Below are positions 30,593 through 39,810 of a DNA stretch of 42,306 nucleotides, in pieces; within the stretch, counting starts at the first letter, position 1, and each line of letters opens with the position of its first letter. Position numbers and translations under genes: made by a program. Origin of the DNA: Lactococcus sp. dk101 (GTDB lineage Bacteria > Bacillota > Bacilli > Lactobacillales > Streptococcaceae); the NCBI RefSeq assembly GCF_009601055.1, contig NZ_WITI01000017.1:1-42306 (forward strand), in the 5' to 3' direction. The notes under the pieces are model-generated. The model saw only the letters and a program-made list of their open reading frames with translations, made no database searches and was not told the DNA's origin.

Positions 30593-31435
30593 ATGGAAAA
30601 ATTTAAAAGCTTATGGGCAACGACCTGGTTTAAAATTTTAGCAGCTATCGTGCTTGCTTTAATTTCGTACTTTTCGAGTTATTTTGGATTCTTGTTAAGT
30701 GTGATCATTATTGTTGTCGCTATCGTTTTTATAATTATGAAATATGCAGCTAAGAAAAAAACACCAATTAATCCAATCACTCTTTTAATCGCCGGAATAA
30801 TTGTCTTTTTATTCAGCGCTTATGGTATAGGTACTACAAGCTCGAATAATTCAAGTAATGGATCTATTTCAACTGCTTCTAGTAAAGAATCCAAGGAAGA
30901 TAAAGAAGCTCGAATTAAGGCAGAGGCGGAAGCGAAAGTTAAATTAGAAGCTGAAGAAAAAGAAAAAGCGGAGGCTGAAAAAAAGGCTAAAGCTGAACAA
31001 GAAGCAACTGATGCATCTATCGCTAAAGCTGAAGCAGAAAAAAAAGCTGCTGAAGAGAAAGCTGAAGCAGAAAAAAAAGCCGCTGAGGAAAAGAAAAAAG
31101 CAGATGAGAAAAATCCTGCAACTTATCCTAAAATTGCGTATGATGAAATGGCCAGAAATGGTAATAATCATGCAGGAGAAAAAATTCAAATTACAGGTAA
31201 GGTTATACAAGCTATGGATAATTCAGAAGGTGATGGTGCAACGCTTCGTGTAGCAACATCTGATGGTTATGATGACGTGTATATGGTCTCTATTGATAGC
31301 TCAATATGGGACACTCACCGTCTTCTTGAAGATGATATCATTACAATCTATGGACTCGTATATGGATTATACAGTTATGAATCAACCTTAGGAGGAAATA
31401 TAACGGTTCCTCTTGTTGTAGCTACGTTCTATTAA
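30593..31435 (+). CDS. Membrane-anchored coiled-coil protein, superinfection-exclusion position
   Basis: The 280-aa protein has three hydrophobic helices (about residues 10-30, 32-50, 62-80), a Ser-rich linker, then a long Ala/Glu/Lys coiled coil (about 98-170). The C-terminal globular domain (from KIAYDEMARNGNNHAGEKIQ to VPLVVATFY) has an OB-like beta pattern, with QITGKVIQAMD and DDIITIYGLVYG. In P335 lysogeny modules this slot between repressor and integrase often holds superinfection-exclusion proteins such as Sie2009; the sequence here is much longer and the role is inferred. AGGAAG precedes the ATG, and a terminator follows. Confidence 0.75.
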   Translation: MEKFKSLWATTWFKILAAIVLALISYFSSYFGFLLSVIIIVVAIVFIIMKYAAKKKTPINPITLLIAGIIVFLFSAYGIGTTSSNNSSNGSISTASSKESKEDKEARIKAEAEAKVKLEAEEKEKAEAEKKAKAEQEATDASIAKAEAEKKAAEEKAEAEKKAAEEKKKADEKNPATYPKIAYDEMARNGNNHAGEKIQITGKVIQAMDNSEGDGATLRVATSDGYDDVYMVSIDSSIWDTHRLLEDDIITIYGLVYGLYSYESTLGGNITVPLVVATFY

Positions 31436-31449
31436 AAATTAATATAAAA

Positions 31450-31484
31450 AAACCACCCTAACTTTGGACGGTCGAGGGTGGTTT
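31450..31484 (+). terminator. Terminator after the lysogeny operon
   Basis: AAACCACCCT (31450-31459) pairs with AGGGTGGTTT (31475-31484), 10 bp. It separates the membrane protein gene from the integrase. Confidence 0.75.
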
Positions 31485-31491
31485 GACAGTG

Positions 31492-31519
31492 TTAGTATTA
31501 GCTTATGCTTTTACTATAC
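31492..31519 (+). promoter_or_regulatory. Possible integrase promoter
   Basis: A TATACT-like -10 near 31514-31519 has a TTAGTA-like -35 about 17 nt upstream. It would free int from the upstream terminator. Confidence 0.4.
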
Positions 31520-31556
31520 TCATTTTATCATAAATTAAAGAAATGAGGGGGAAAAT

Positions 31557-32624
31557 ATGGCATCATTTAGAAAAAGACCAAACGGATGGGAGTATAGGAT
31601 TTCGTATAAAGACGAAAACGGAAAGAATAAAATTAAATCTAAGGGAGGGTTCAAAACTAAATCAGAGGCAAGTAAGGTTGCTGCTGAAATGGAAATAAAA
31701 ATCTCAAAAGCCCCCTTATCTGATAAATCCATTCTTTTGTATGATTTCTTCAAAGACTGGGCAACCATTCATAAAAAGCCTTATATATCTGAAGTAACTT
31801 GGAAAAAATATGAACAGACACTTCGTCATATTAATTTATATATGAAAAATAAACGAGTTGCCGATATGACTCCCACATATTATCAAGAAGTTTTAAATAA
31901 ATTTGGAAAAAAGTACGCTCAAGAAACTATGGATAATTTTCACTTCCATATTAAGTCAGCTATGAGGATTGCAGTCCATGAACGTATAATAGACGAGAAC
32001 TTTGCTGAATTTGTTGTTTCTAAATCCCAAGTTGCACCTCGTCCTATGGATGAAAAATTTCTTGAAGAAGATGAGTATTTAGAACTGATAAAAATTACTG
32101 AAGAAAATATAAAATACAAAAGTTACTTCGCATGTTACCTAATAGCAGTTACAGGCTTGAGATTTGCAGAGGCCCTCGGGCTAACATGGAGCGATGTAGA
32201 TTGGGATAATGGACTGCTGAATATAAATAAGACATGGAATTATTCCATAACCAATGATTGGGCTGAAACAAAGAGTGAGGCATCAAAAAGAAAAGTTCCA
32301 ATTTCTAAAAAAACAATGGATATTATAATGGAGTATAAAGATAAATATTGGGTTGATAATGATTTTGACAGAATTATATTTGGAGTCTCTCACGCAGCAT
32401 GCAATAAAACACTAAAAAAATTAGTTGGACGAAATATTCATTTACACTCCTTACGTCACACCTATGCTTCTTTCCTAATTTCCAAAGATGTAGATTTAAT
32501 TTCCATTTCTCATTTGTTAGGGCACGAAAATTTGAATATTACACTTGCTGTTTATGCGCACCAACTCGAAGCTCTAGAAACAAAAAATCATGAAGTTGTT
32601 CAAAAAATATTCAATGATTTTTAA
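31557..32624 (+). CDS. int: Tyrosine integrase
   Basis: The 355-aa recombinase has an N-terminal arm-binding domain (MASFRKRPNGWEYRISYKDE), a core-binding SAM-like domain (about 60-160) and the catalytic domain with Arg202 (TGLRFAEALGL), HSLRHTYAS (His297, Arg300), LGHENLNIT (His323) and Tyr333 (AVYAHQ). All catalytic residues are present. It integrates and, with Xis, excises the prophage. GAGGGGG precedes the ATG. Confidence 0.95.
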   Translation: MASFRKRPNGWEYRISYKDENGKNKIKSKGGFKTKSEASKVAAEMEIKISKAPLSDKSILLYDFFKDWATIHKKPYISEVTWKKYEQTLRHINLYMKNKRVADMTPTYYQEVLNKFGKKYAQETMDNFHFHIKSAMRIAVHERIIDENFAEFVVSKSQVAPRPMDEKFLEEDEYLELIKITEENIKYKSYFACYLIAVTGLRFAEALGLTWSDVDWDNGLLNINKTWNYSITNDWAETKSEASKRKVPISKKTMDIIMEYKDKYWVDNDFDRIIFGVSHAACNKTLKKLVGRNIHLHSLRHTYASFLISKDVDLISISHLLGHENLNITLAVYAHQLEALETKNHEVVQKIFNDF

Positions 32625-32626
32625 TG

Positions 32627-32648
32627 TTTTTGGTCAATTTTTGGTCAA
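32627..32648 (+). repeat. Tandem 11-bp repeats, probable integrase arm sites
   Basis: TTTTTGGTCAA occurs twice without a gap directly after the int stop codon. Such repeats next to tyrosine integrase genes are usual arm-type binding sites, so the attachment core should lie close by, probably in 32649-32713. Confidence 0.65.
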
Positions 32649-32713
32649 AATACCGCTAAAAGCTTGATAACAGTACATCAAAAAATCCGACTGTCGCCTT
32701 CATTTTAACAGTA

Positions 32714-32735
32714 AAAATCGCTCTTGAGCGGTTTT
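32714..32735 (+). terminator. Rightward terminator near the right prophage end
   Basis: AAAATCGCT-CTTG-AGCGGTTTT (one wobble) followed by T-rich DNA. Confidence 0.65.
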
Positions 32736-32750
32736 TTTATTTTAATCACA

Positions 32751-32783
32751 AAAAAATAACGCTCATGATGAACGTTATTTTTT
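32751..32783. terminator. Bidirectional terminator downstream of the glucosidase gene
   Basis: AAAAAATAACG (32751-32761) and CGTTATTTTTT (32773-32783) are perfectly complementary over 11 bp. It ends the host beta-glucoside genes. The stretch 32784-32891 has no gene. Confidence 0.75.
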
Positions 32784-32891
32784 AGGAAGTATTTATGAAA
32801 AATTTTGGATTGACTTTAGTATATCAATCGATACTTAATTGCTCCTAAATCCAACCTTATCCGAAAATTAACTTTTGTCAGTACTGACAGC

Positions 32892-34427
<1,536 letters not shown>

Positions 34428-34444
34428 TTAAGCTAAATCAAGTC

Positions 34445-34708
34445 TTATTTTTTCTCATTGACCATATCAATAATTTTAAAAATCAAAATGATGACGACAA
34501 AACAAACCGTAATTGCATTGGCTAGAATAACAGGAATACTGTCACTCAAAATGCCATAAACAAGCCAAAGCAGATTGCCAACGCTCATCAGTAAATACAT
34601 GGTCAGTGATAAACTTTCCGTTTCTCTGGTTTTGATTGTCCTGATTGCTTGTGGTAGAAAAGCACTCGTCGTCAGCACTGCCGCAATAATCCCGATAGTA
34701 TCAATCAT
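34445..34708 (-). CDS. SemiSWEET/PQ-loop sugar transporter
   Basis: The 87-aa protein has three transmembrane helices and the PQ motif (SAFLPQAIRTIKTRETESLS). SemiSWEETs work as dimers and pass sugars passively. It lies between the EIIC and glucosidase genes, so it may export or equilibrate glucose released by the glucosidase; this role is inferred. Its ribosome site is weak, and a strong hairpin lies just upstream. Confidence 0.85.
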   Translation of the reverse strand: MIDTIGIIAAVLTTSAFLPQAIRTIKTRETESLSLTMYLLMSVGNLLWLVYGILSDSIPVILANAITVCFVVIILIFKIIDMVNEKK

Positions 34709-34724
34709 GTAATCATCTCATAAA

Positions 34725-34752
34725 ATAAGCTCAAGAGTTGTCTTGAGCTTAT
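34725..34752 (-). terminator. Hairpin between EIIC and SemiSWEET genes
   Basis: Perfect 11-bp arms ATAAGCTCAAG/CTTGAGCTTAT with a 6-nt loop, followed on the minus strand by a short T run. It may partly end the EIIC transcript. Confidence 0.65.
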
Positions 34753-34766
34753 CCTTTCAATTCAAA

Positions 34767-36086
34767 TTAAGCTTCTGCTTCTGCTTCTTCTGCGAGCAAG
34801 ACATTGTCGTATTTCTTAGCGAATGGCCAGTAAATGAAAATCGTACAAACGAGCATGAGTGCTTGCCAAAGCATGGCTTGCCAGCCTCCAACGAGGAAGC
34901 CTGAAATCAATGCAGGTGTTGTCCAAGGAATAACGGCACCATTGAATGGTGGAATAATTCCAAAGTAGATGGCATAGTAAGTTGCAAAACCAGAGAACAA
35001 TGGTGCAAGGAAGAACGGAATACCAAGGATTGGGTTCAATACGATTGGCAAGCCAAAGAGCACGGGTTCATTGATATTGAAGATGGCAGGTCCAATTTCC
35101 ATTTTACCCAAAGTCTTCATCTGTACTGATTTAGCACCAACGAGCAAGAAGACAACCAAACCAATCGTCAATCCTGAACCTGTAACTGTAATAAATTGGT
35201 CCATGAAAGATTGTGTAACGATATGGGCACCATGACTCAAAGTTAATTCATGTGCTTTATTCAAAGCAGCATTGTCAGCCGCATTGGCTTGAAGCAATGG
35301 ACCCATGATTCCGCCGATGATTGTTGCACCATGTGCACCAAAGAACCAAATAAATACAGGTAAGAATGCAAGAAGGAAAACACCGCCAGGGCCGTCAACT
35401 GCATGTTGCAGTGGTGATTGAATCACTTTATACACCCATTCGATGAATGTTTCGTGAAGTCCGATTGTGAAGAATCCGTGAACCACACCAGCAAGAGAGA
35501 TGATTGCAGCTGCAGGAACAAGTGCTGTAAATGAAGCAGCTACGTTAGCGGGTACTTGTTCTGGCATTTTGATAGTGATGTTGCGACGCATAAATGCCGT
35601 ATAAATCCAACCGACTAAAAGACCAACGATGATAGAAAGGACCATTCCTTTACCACCAAGCCAAGTCCGATCAATAACACCAGAAACTTGATATGCTGTT
35701 GAAATTTTAGTTGGATCTGCGATTGAAGTAACTTGTTTGATGGTATCTGGTTGAAGAAGAATGTGAACAATGATAGCTGTTAAACCAGCTGGCACACCTT
35801 CGTATCCTGCATCAGCAACCCAAGAATAAGCAATTCCGAAAACAGCAAGTAAAGCCATAATTCCAAATGAGGCATTGTTAATTTGCAAGAACAATGGTCC
35901 AAGTTGAATTTTATTCATGAAATCCTGACCAGCTTGCCAAGGAAGTTGACCTAAAATGAGGAAAACCGAACCAATAATGATAAATGGAATGGGATAAAGC
36001 ATTCCGTTCTTGATAGCGACCATTGGCCTTGTACCCAAGAATTTCATCATTGGAGGCATAATCTTGTTTTGAATGAAATCGTTCAT
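34767..36086 (-). CDS. ptcC: PTS EIIC, cellobiose/lactose family
   Basis: The 439-aa permease has about ten membrane segments and typical family landmarks: GMLYPIPFIIIGSVFLILGQ, FGAHGATIIGGIMGP, and MEIGPAIFNINEPVLFGLPIVLNP (the substrate-loop NEP motif). It works with separate EIIA and EIIB proteins encoded about 1.3 kb away. AAAGGAG precedes the ATG. The upstream region carries a cre site and a palindromic operator. It ends in an Ala/Glu-rich tail. Confidence 0.93.
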   Translation of the reverse strand: MNDFIQNKIMPPMMKFLGTRPMVAIKNGMLYPIPFIIIGSVFLILGQLPWQAGQDFMNKIQLGPLFLQINNASFGIMALLAVFGIAYSWVADAGYEGVPAGLTAIIVHILLQPDTIKQVTSIADPTKISTAYQVSGVIDRTWLGGKGMVLSIIVGLLVGWIYTAFMRRNITIKMPEQVPANVAASFTALVPAAAIISLAGVVHGFFTIGLHETFIEWVYKVIQSPLQHAVDGPGGVFLLAFLPVFIWFFGAHGATIIGGIMGPLLQANAADNAALNKAHELTLSHGAHIVTQSFMDQFITVTGSGLTIGLVVFLLVGAKSVQMKTLGKMEIGPAIFNINEPVLFGLPIVLNPILGIPFFLAPLFSGFATYYAIYFGIIPPFNGAVIPWTTPALISGFLVGGWQAMLWQALMLVCTIFIYWPFAKKYDNVLLAEEAEAEA

Positions 36087-36205
36087 TATTACTGCTCCTT
36101 TAAAATAATAAAAAATAAAATCGCTACGCCATCAAACTTTATTCCATAAGGAAACGTACGTCATTTGAAAATTCTTAGCTGATCAGGAAAAGAAGTCATA
36201 GCTTT

Positions 36206-36219
36206 TGTAAACCTTTACA
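36206..36219. promoter_or_regulatory. cre-like site, one mismatch
   Basis: TGTAAACCTTTACA is palindromic and differs from the cre consensus at one central position. Confidence 0.4.
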
Positions 36220-36264
36220 TTCTTAATTCTATCTTATTATTTTCTCTATTTCAAGAGAAGTATG

Positions 36265-36279
36265 AGAAAACGATTGCAT
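36265..36279. promoter_or_regulatory. cre site upstream of ptcC
   Basis: Minus strand ATGCAATCGTTTTCT fits the consensus WTGNAANCGNWNNCW fully. CcpA would repress the permease in rapidly used sugars. Confidence 0.7.
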
Positions 36280-36289
36280 TTTGCTCTTT

Positions 36290-36325
36290 TTGGTACTGTG
36301 CCTTTTTTGGCACAATTTGTACCAA
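36290..36325. promoter_or_regulatory. Long interrupted palindrome between rpiR and ptcC
   Basis: TTGGTAC (36290-36296) and GTACCAA (36319-36325) enclose TGTGCC (36297-36302) and GGCACA (36309-36314). No T run follows on the minus strand, so an operator for the neighbouring RpiR regulator is more likely than a terminator. Confidence 0.5.
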
Positions 36326-36355
36326 TTATTAAAAAGAAGTAATAAAAAAGAGGAA

Positions 36356-37096
36356 TTAAGCTTCCTCTTCTTTTGATTGTTGAAAAACTGCTTCCGTCAG
36401 GCTCTCGATCAGAAAAACAGCTGGAAGTTGACTCGTCAGGTCAAAATGAAAGCCTACGCGTCTTTCTTCGACAGAGTACGGCAAAACATAATCACTCAAG
36501 TCAGCAATGGTTGATTTCCTGTTTGGGGTAATCGAGGCAATAGTAATGTCCTTATTGGCACGTAAACTACTCAAAACTTCTATGATTTCATTGGTCTCAC
36601 CAGATATGGATAAGGCCACAACAAAAGTATAAGCTGTATTACGTAATTTTGAAGCAATGGGATAAGTAACATCTGAAAATGAAAAACTGTTAATGCCGAT
36701 GCCTGCAAAACGTCTTGAGGCATAATCGCAAATTAAACCACTTGCACCAACACCAGTAAAAATAAGATTGTCTGATAAGAGAATTTGCTTTGCGATTTCA
36801 TCAATGGTGTCTTCTAAACTGTCAGGAAAATCGTTTTCTGATAGGGCTTGGAAATAATTGTGCGCATTGGCTTTAGATGCAGACTGCTTTTTGACATAAG
36901 TTTTAAAATCTTTAAATGACTCAAAGCCCATTTTGTGAATCAATCGCATGACACTTGATGATCCCGCATGAGCCTCTGTTGCAATATCACGCACGTGCAT
37001 AAATGGAATTTTATCGGTATTATCTTTGAGATAGTTATAAATCCCTTTTTCCGTATAAGTCAAACTCTGAAAATCTACATTGCCAAAATAACTCAT
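36356..37096 (-). CDS. MurR/RpiR-family regulator
   Basis: The 246-aa protein has an N-terminal HTH (VRDIATEAHAGSSSVMRLIHKMGFESFKDF, about 36-66) and a C-terminal SIS sugar-phosphate domain (LIFTGVGASGLICDYASRRFAG near 112; ALSISGETNEIIEVL near 158). It probably senses a phosphosugar and controls the PTS genes on either side. Promoter-region palindromes at 37145-37166 and 37226-37243 are candidate autoregulatory sites. Confidence 0.88.
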   Translation of the reverse strand: MSYFGNVDFQSLTYTEKGIYNYLKDNTDKIPFMHVRDIATEAHAGSSSVMRLIHKMGFESFKDFKTYVKKQSASKANAHNYFQALSENDFPDSLEDTIDEIAKQILLSDNLIFTGVGASGLICDYASRRFAGIGINSFSFSDVTYPIASKLRNTAYTFVVALSISGETNEIIEVLSSLRANKDITIASITPNRKSTIADLSDYVLPYSVEERRVGFHFDLTSQLPAVFLIESLTEAVFQQSKEEEA

Positions 37097-37144
37097 GTTC
37101 CTTCACCATTTCTTTGATATTTAGAGAAAAAAGCCATTAGCTGT

Positions 37145-37166
37145 CTTTGTTATGGACATAACAAAG
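37145..37166. promoter_or_regulatory. 10-bp-arm perfect palindrome in the rpiR leader
   Basis: CTTTGTTATG-GA-CATAACAAAG lies between the predicted promoter and start codon of the RpiR gene. It could be an operator or an mRNA hairpin. Confidence 0.5.
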
Positions 37167-37207
37167 AAAAGTAGGGCTACTTTTGCTTCTATTTTCTATC
37201 TAGCCTT

Positions 37208-37243
37208 ATTATATCATTTAGTATTATTTAATGTTCATTAAAT
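37208..37243 (-). promoter_or_regulatory. RpiR gene promoter with overlapping palindrome
   Basis: Perfect TATAAT with extended TG on the minus strand (37208-37216). ATTTAATG-TT-CATTAAAT (37226-37243) covers the -35 region. Confidence 0.5.
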
Positions 37244-37268
37244 TGACATTTTTATTCTGATACAAGAA

Positions 37269-37313
37269 AAAAATGCTGCCTCATTTTTTGATTAGAGGTC
37301 AAGCATTTTTAAT
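37269..37313 (-). terminator. Terminator of ptcA
   Basis: On the minus strand AAAAATGCTTG and CCTC arms pair with GAGG and CAGCATTTTT, ending in T-rich DNA, shortly after the EIIA stop. Confidence 0.65.
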
Positions 37314-37330
37314 TTTTAAAGTTTCACTTC

Positions 37331-37657
37331 TTATTTATTTTCCAAAGCTTGGATACGTTTTTCTTGTCCAACAACTTCAACGGCTAAATCTTTAAATGTG
37401 ATGGCGTTCATCAAGTGGTCTTGCGCATGAACCATGTACAAGTTGATGTCGATTTGTTCTCCTTGTGCAACACGAGTCAACATGTCTGTTTGAGTATCAT
37501 GTGCTTCTTTGAGTTCCATGTTTGCTTCTTGCAAAGATTTTTCTGCTTCTTCAAAATCTCCAGCTTTTGCTTGTTGAATTGCTTGGAAAGCAAGTCCTTT
37601 AGCATTTCCGCCGTGCATAATAATCCCCATGACAACCATCATATATTCTTCGTTCAT
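37331..37657 (-). CDS. ptcA: PTS EIIA, lactose/cellobiose family
   Basis: The 108-aa helical protein takes phosphate from HPr and passes it to EIIB. The active-site region YMVHAQDHLMNAI holds His77 and His81; by family knowledge the phosphorylated His is the first of the HxQDH motif. AGGAGG precedes the ATG. Confidence 0.92.
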   Translation of the reverse strand: MNEEYMMVVMGIIMHGGNAKGLAFQAIQQAKAGDFEEAEKSLQEANMELKEAHDTQTDMLTRVAQGEQIDINLYMVHAQDHLMNAITFKDLAVEVVGQEKRIQALENK

Positions 37658-37668
37658 TTTTTCCTCCT

Positions 37669-37697
37669 AAATTTGTTACAAATCTTGAAACAAATTT
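37669..37697. promoter_or_regulatory. 9-bp inverted repeat before ptcA
   Basis: AAATTTGTT (37669-37677) and AACAAATTT (37689-37697) flank 11 nt directly upstream of the ptcA ribosome site. It may be an operator or a leader hairpin. Confidence 0.45.
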
Positions 37698-37717
37698 TAT
37701 ATTTTTTTATATAACAA

Positions 37718-37735
37718 AGGAGCTTTTACGCTCCT
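37718..37735 (-). terminator. Hairpin after ptcB
   Basis: AGGAGC-6 nt-GCTCCT just after the EIIB stop, with a weak T run, so it may only attenuate. Confidence 0.5.
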
Positions 37736-37759
37736 CTATCATTTTATCGATATTTTAAA

Positions 37760-38089
37760 TTATTCACCCATCAATGCTTCAGCAGTAACGAGGACTTTGT
37801 CTCCACGCATCATGCCGTAGTCTTGCATTTTGATAACGTCCATAGGAACGCCAGCAGCTGCAGCTTTCTTAGAAACTTCACCTTTCATGAAAGCAACTTG
37901 TGGGCCTAAAAGCAAAACGTCTGGTTTAGCTGAACCTACGCCTGCGAGCATATTGTCGATATCAGCAGTAGATTTTGCAAAGATTTCGTAATCTTTTCCT
38001 TTTTCAGCAGCAGCTTTCTGCATTTTTGAAACCAATAATGAAGTTGACATACCAGCAGCACATGCAAGTGCGATAACTTTTTCAGCCAT
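37760..38089 (-). CDS. ptcB: PTS EIIB, lactose/cellobiose family
   Basis: The 109-aa protein has the phosphocysteine loop ALACAAGMSTSLL (Cys10), and a flavodoxin-like fold is expected from DVLLLGPQVAFM. It transfers phosphate to the sugar carried by EIIC. Two cre sites overlap its promoter. It is the first gene of the ptcB-ptcA pair. Confidence 0.93.
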   Translation of the reverse strand: MAEKVIALACAAGMSTSLLVSKMQKAAAEKGKDYEIFAKSTADIDNMLAGVGSAKPDVLLLGPQVAFMKGEVSKKAAAAGVPMDVIKMQDYGMMRGDKVLVTAEALMGE

Positions 38090-38143
38090 ATAAATAATTC
38101 CTCTTTCGTTTTTGGAAACTTTCTGTATCCTTTTTATAAATCT

Positions 38144-38172
38144 ATTATATCGCTTTCATTTTCTAATTGCAA
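38144..38172 (-). promoter_or_regulatory. ptcB promoter
   Basis: TTGCAA (38167-38172), 17-nt spacer and perfect TATAAT (38144-38149) on the minus strand. Confidence 0.75.
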
Positions 38173-38181
38173 GCGTAAACA
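38145..38181. promoter_or_regulatory. Two cre sites on the ptcB promoter
   Basis: TTGCAAGCGTAAACA (38167-38181) fits the cre consensus fully and covers the -35. ATGAAAGCGATATAA on the minus strand (38145-38159) has one mismatch and covers the -10. CcpA binding here should block RNA polymerase. Confidence 0.7.
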
Positions 38182-38189
38182 AGACTGAA

Positions 38190-38209
38190 TTGTAACATTT
38201 TTTGTAACA
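38190..38209 (+). repeat. Direct repeats TTGTAACA upstream of ptcB
   Basis: TTGTAACA at 38190-38197 and 38202-38209, a 12-nt period. Possible RpiR operator. Confidence 0.45.
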
Positions 38210-38338
38210 ATTTATGGCTTTAATTTATTATATTATCTCTTGAATGCTTGATATTCCTATACTTTTGCATTATTTAAAGTTTTTATTTTTGTAATTTTTT
38301 TCGTAATATTGAAACTTGTTTCGCAAATAAAAAACAAA

Positions 38339-38362
38339 AAAACGATTCAAACGAATCGTTTT
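38339..38362 (-). terminator. Terminator of the second rpiR gene
   Basis: AAAACGATTC-AAAC-GAATCGTTTT, perfect 10 bp, followed on the minus strand by a T-rich tract, immediately after the stop. Confidence 0.8.
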
Positions 38363-38363
38363 C

Positions 38364-39128
38364 TTATTCTGCAATTTTTTCATCTTGGTCATCAAGTGTT
38401 AAATCAATCGCCTTATGCGCTAAAATTTCCAAAATCGCTAAAACTGGGAGTTGCGTCGTCAAATTTCCTAAAGGATATTGTTTTGACCACTCATTGACTA
38501 AATTATAAGAGAGCTGTAAATCAGCTAATTTAGCCACGGTCGAATCTTCGTTATTAGTAATCGAGATTATTTTTGCTCCGTCAGCCTTAAATTCAAGTTC
38601 TTTATTGATGACTTGACTGGTTTCGCCAGAAACTGACAAGATGATTGCTACGATATGGCCCATGCCTTTGACTTGCACCGCTTGGAAAGGGTCAGAGATG
38701 ACAAAGCTTCTCAAGCCCGTGTTGACAAAATATTTTGTGGCATAATCACTCAAAGAACCTGAGGTTCCAATGCCCAGAAAAACGGTGTAGTCAGCTTCTG
38801 CAATCAACTTGGCTGCTGCATTTAGCCGTTTCTGATAGGTATCAGTGTTCATACGTCGCAAGAACATGTCAAACTCCAGCATGTTATCGTAATGCTGCTC
38901 TTCTGGTGTTTTTTCACGAAATTGACTTTTGAGATAAAACTTCAAATCGGCCCAACCTTCAAAACCGAGCTTGGTACACAAGCGAACAATCGTGGAAGTC
39001 GAAACATGAACTTGACTTGCCAAGTCACGAATGGTCATTTGTTGAACCTTCTCTGGGCTTTTGATGATAAAGTCAAAAACTAAAGATTCTAAATCATTGA
39101 GTTTACTTATTTGTTCGGGTTGAAACAT
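38364..39128 (-). CDS. MurR/RpiR-family regulator
   Basis: The protein of about 254 aa has an HTH (MTIRDLASQVHVSTSTIVRLCTKLGFEGWADL) and a SIS domain (YTVFLGIGTSGSLSDYATKYFVN; ILSVSGETSQVINKEL). It lies upstream of ptcB and likely controls it, perhaps through the TTGTAACA repeats. The second of two adjacent ATGs (39128) has better spacing from GAAAGG; 39131 is possible. Confidence 0.87.
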   Translation of the reverse strand: MFQPEQISKLNDLESLVFDFIIKSPEKVQQMTIRDLASQVHVSTSTIVRLCTKLGFEGWADLKFYLKSQFREKTPEEQHYDNMLEFDMFLRRMNTDTYQKRLNAAAKLIAEADYTVFLGIGTSGSLSDYATKYFVNTGLRSFVISDPFQAVQVKGMGHIVAIILSVSGETSQVINKELEFKADGAKIISITNNEDSTVAKLADLQLSYNLVNEWSKQYPLGNLTTQLPVLAILEILAHKAIDLTLDDQDEKIAE

Positions 39129-39177
39129 CATTTTCCTTTCAAACAATCCTGAATTGGTCTATATCAATTATAACAAT

Positions 39178-39807
39178 TCATCGTCCTAAAATCAAGGCTC
39201 TGGCGATTCCTAAAGTCTCATGCACATAATAGACTGTAAGTCGGCCAAGCGAATGATCTGTCGTTGGTGCAGCATATCCTGTCAGCTCTGACAAGTGCTG
39301 TTTGTCCGCCAAAATCAAACCACGCGCCAAATGAAAATCACTGGTCACAAGCATTGTCTTTCCATGAAAATAAACCTTTGAGTTAGCAATATTTTCCGCT
39401 GTATTTCTGGCTTTTGCTTCCTTAATAATTCTATTATGAGCAAGCCCATTTTCTTCTAAATATTTTGCCATCCCTGCTGCTTCAGTAACATTCTCGTTTG
39501 GGCCTTTGTAACCACTGACAATTATTTTTGCTTGAGGATTATGCTTTGCCAGCATCAGCGCAGCATCCAGACGATTTTTTGTAACTTCTGCAGGATAGGA
39601 CGTGGCCAAATTTTTGCCGTCGATTTGACTGCCCAAAACTAAAATCGTCTGATAGCCCGTAAGTTTCGTTGGTCTGTCGTTAATTTTGCTCAAAACCAAG
39701 CCAAAACAAACGGCTAAATAAAGGCAGATAAAGATAAGAAAGCCAATCACGGCTTTCCATATTCTCTTTTTTGTCAGCCCTGACAATTTTGAAGGTGCTT
39801 TTGTCAT
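39178..39807 (-). CDS. YdcF/SanA-like DUF218 protein
   Basis: The 209-aa protein has one N-terminal membrane helix (about 15-36) and an outer DUF218 domain: TILVLGSQIDG, KIIVSGYKG, EAKARNTAENIANSK and LVTSDFHLARGL. Members act in envelope biology, possibly on lipid carriers. Its ATG follows the helicase stop closely, so the two are co-transcribed. Confidence 0.85.
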   Translation of the reverse strand: MTKAPSKLSGLTKKRIWKAVIGFLIFICLYLAVCFGLVLSKINDRPTKLTGYQTILVLGSQIDGKNLATSYPAEVTKNRLDAALMLAKHNPQAKIIVSGYKGPNENVTEAAGMAKYLEENGLAHNRIIKEAKARNTAENIANSKVYFHGKTMLVTSDFHLARGLILADKQHLSELTGYAAPTTDHSLGRLTVYYVHETLGIARALILGR

Positions 39808-39810
39808 TGA

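Noticed and set aside
30944-31253. Other-frame ORFs over the Ala/Glu/Lys coiled coil
   Set aside because: Low-complexity shadows of the coiled-coil coding sequence.
228-32665. CGCTAAA-type match between left leader (228-238) and right prophage end (32653-32663) as att repeats
   Set aside because: Only 7-8 identical bases with a mismatch after; expected by chance in AT-rich DNA of this length.
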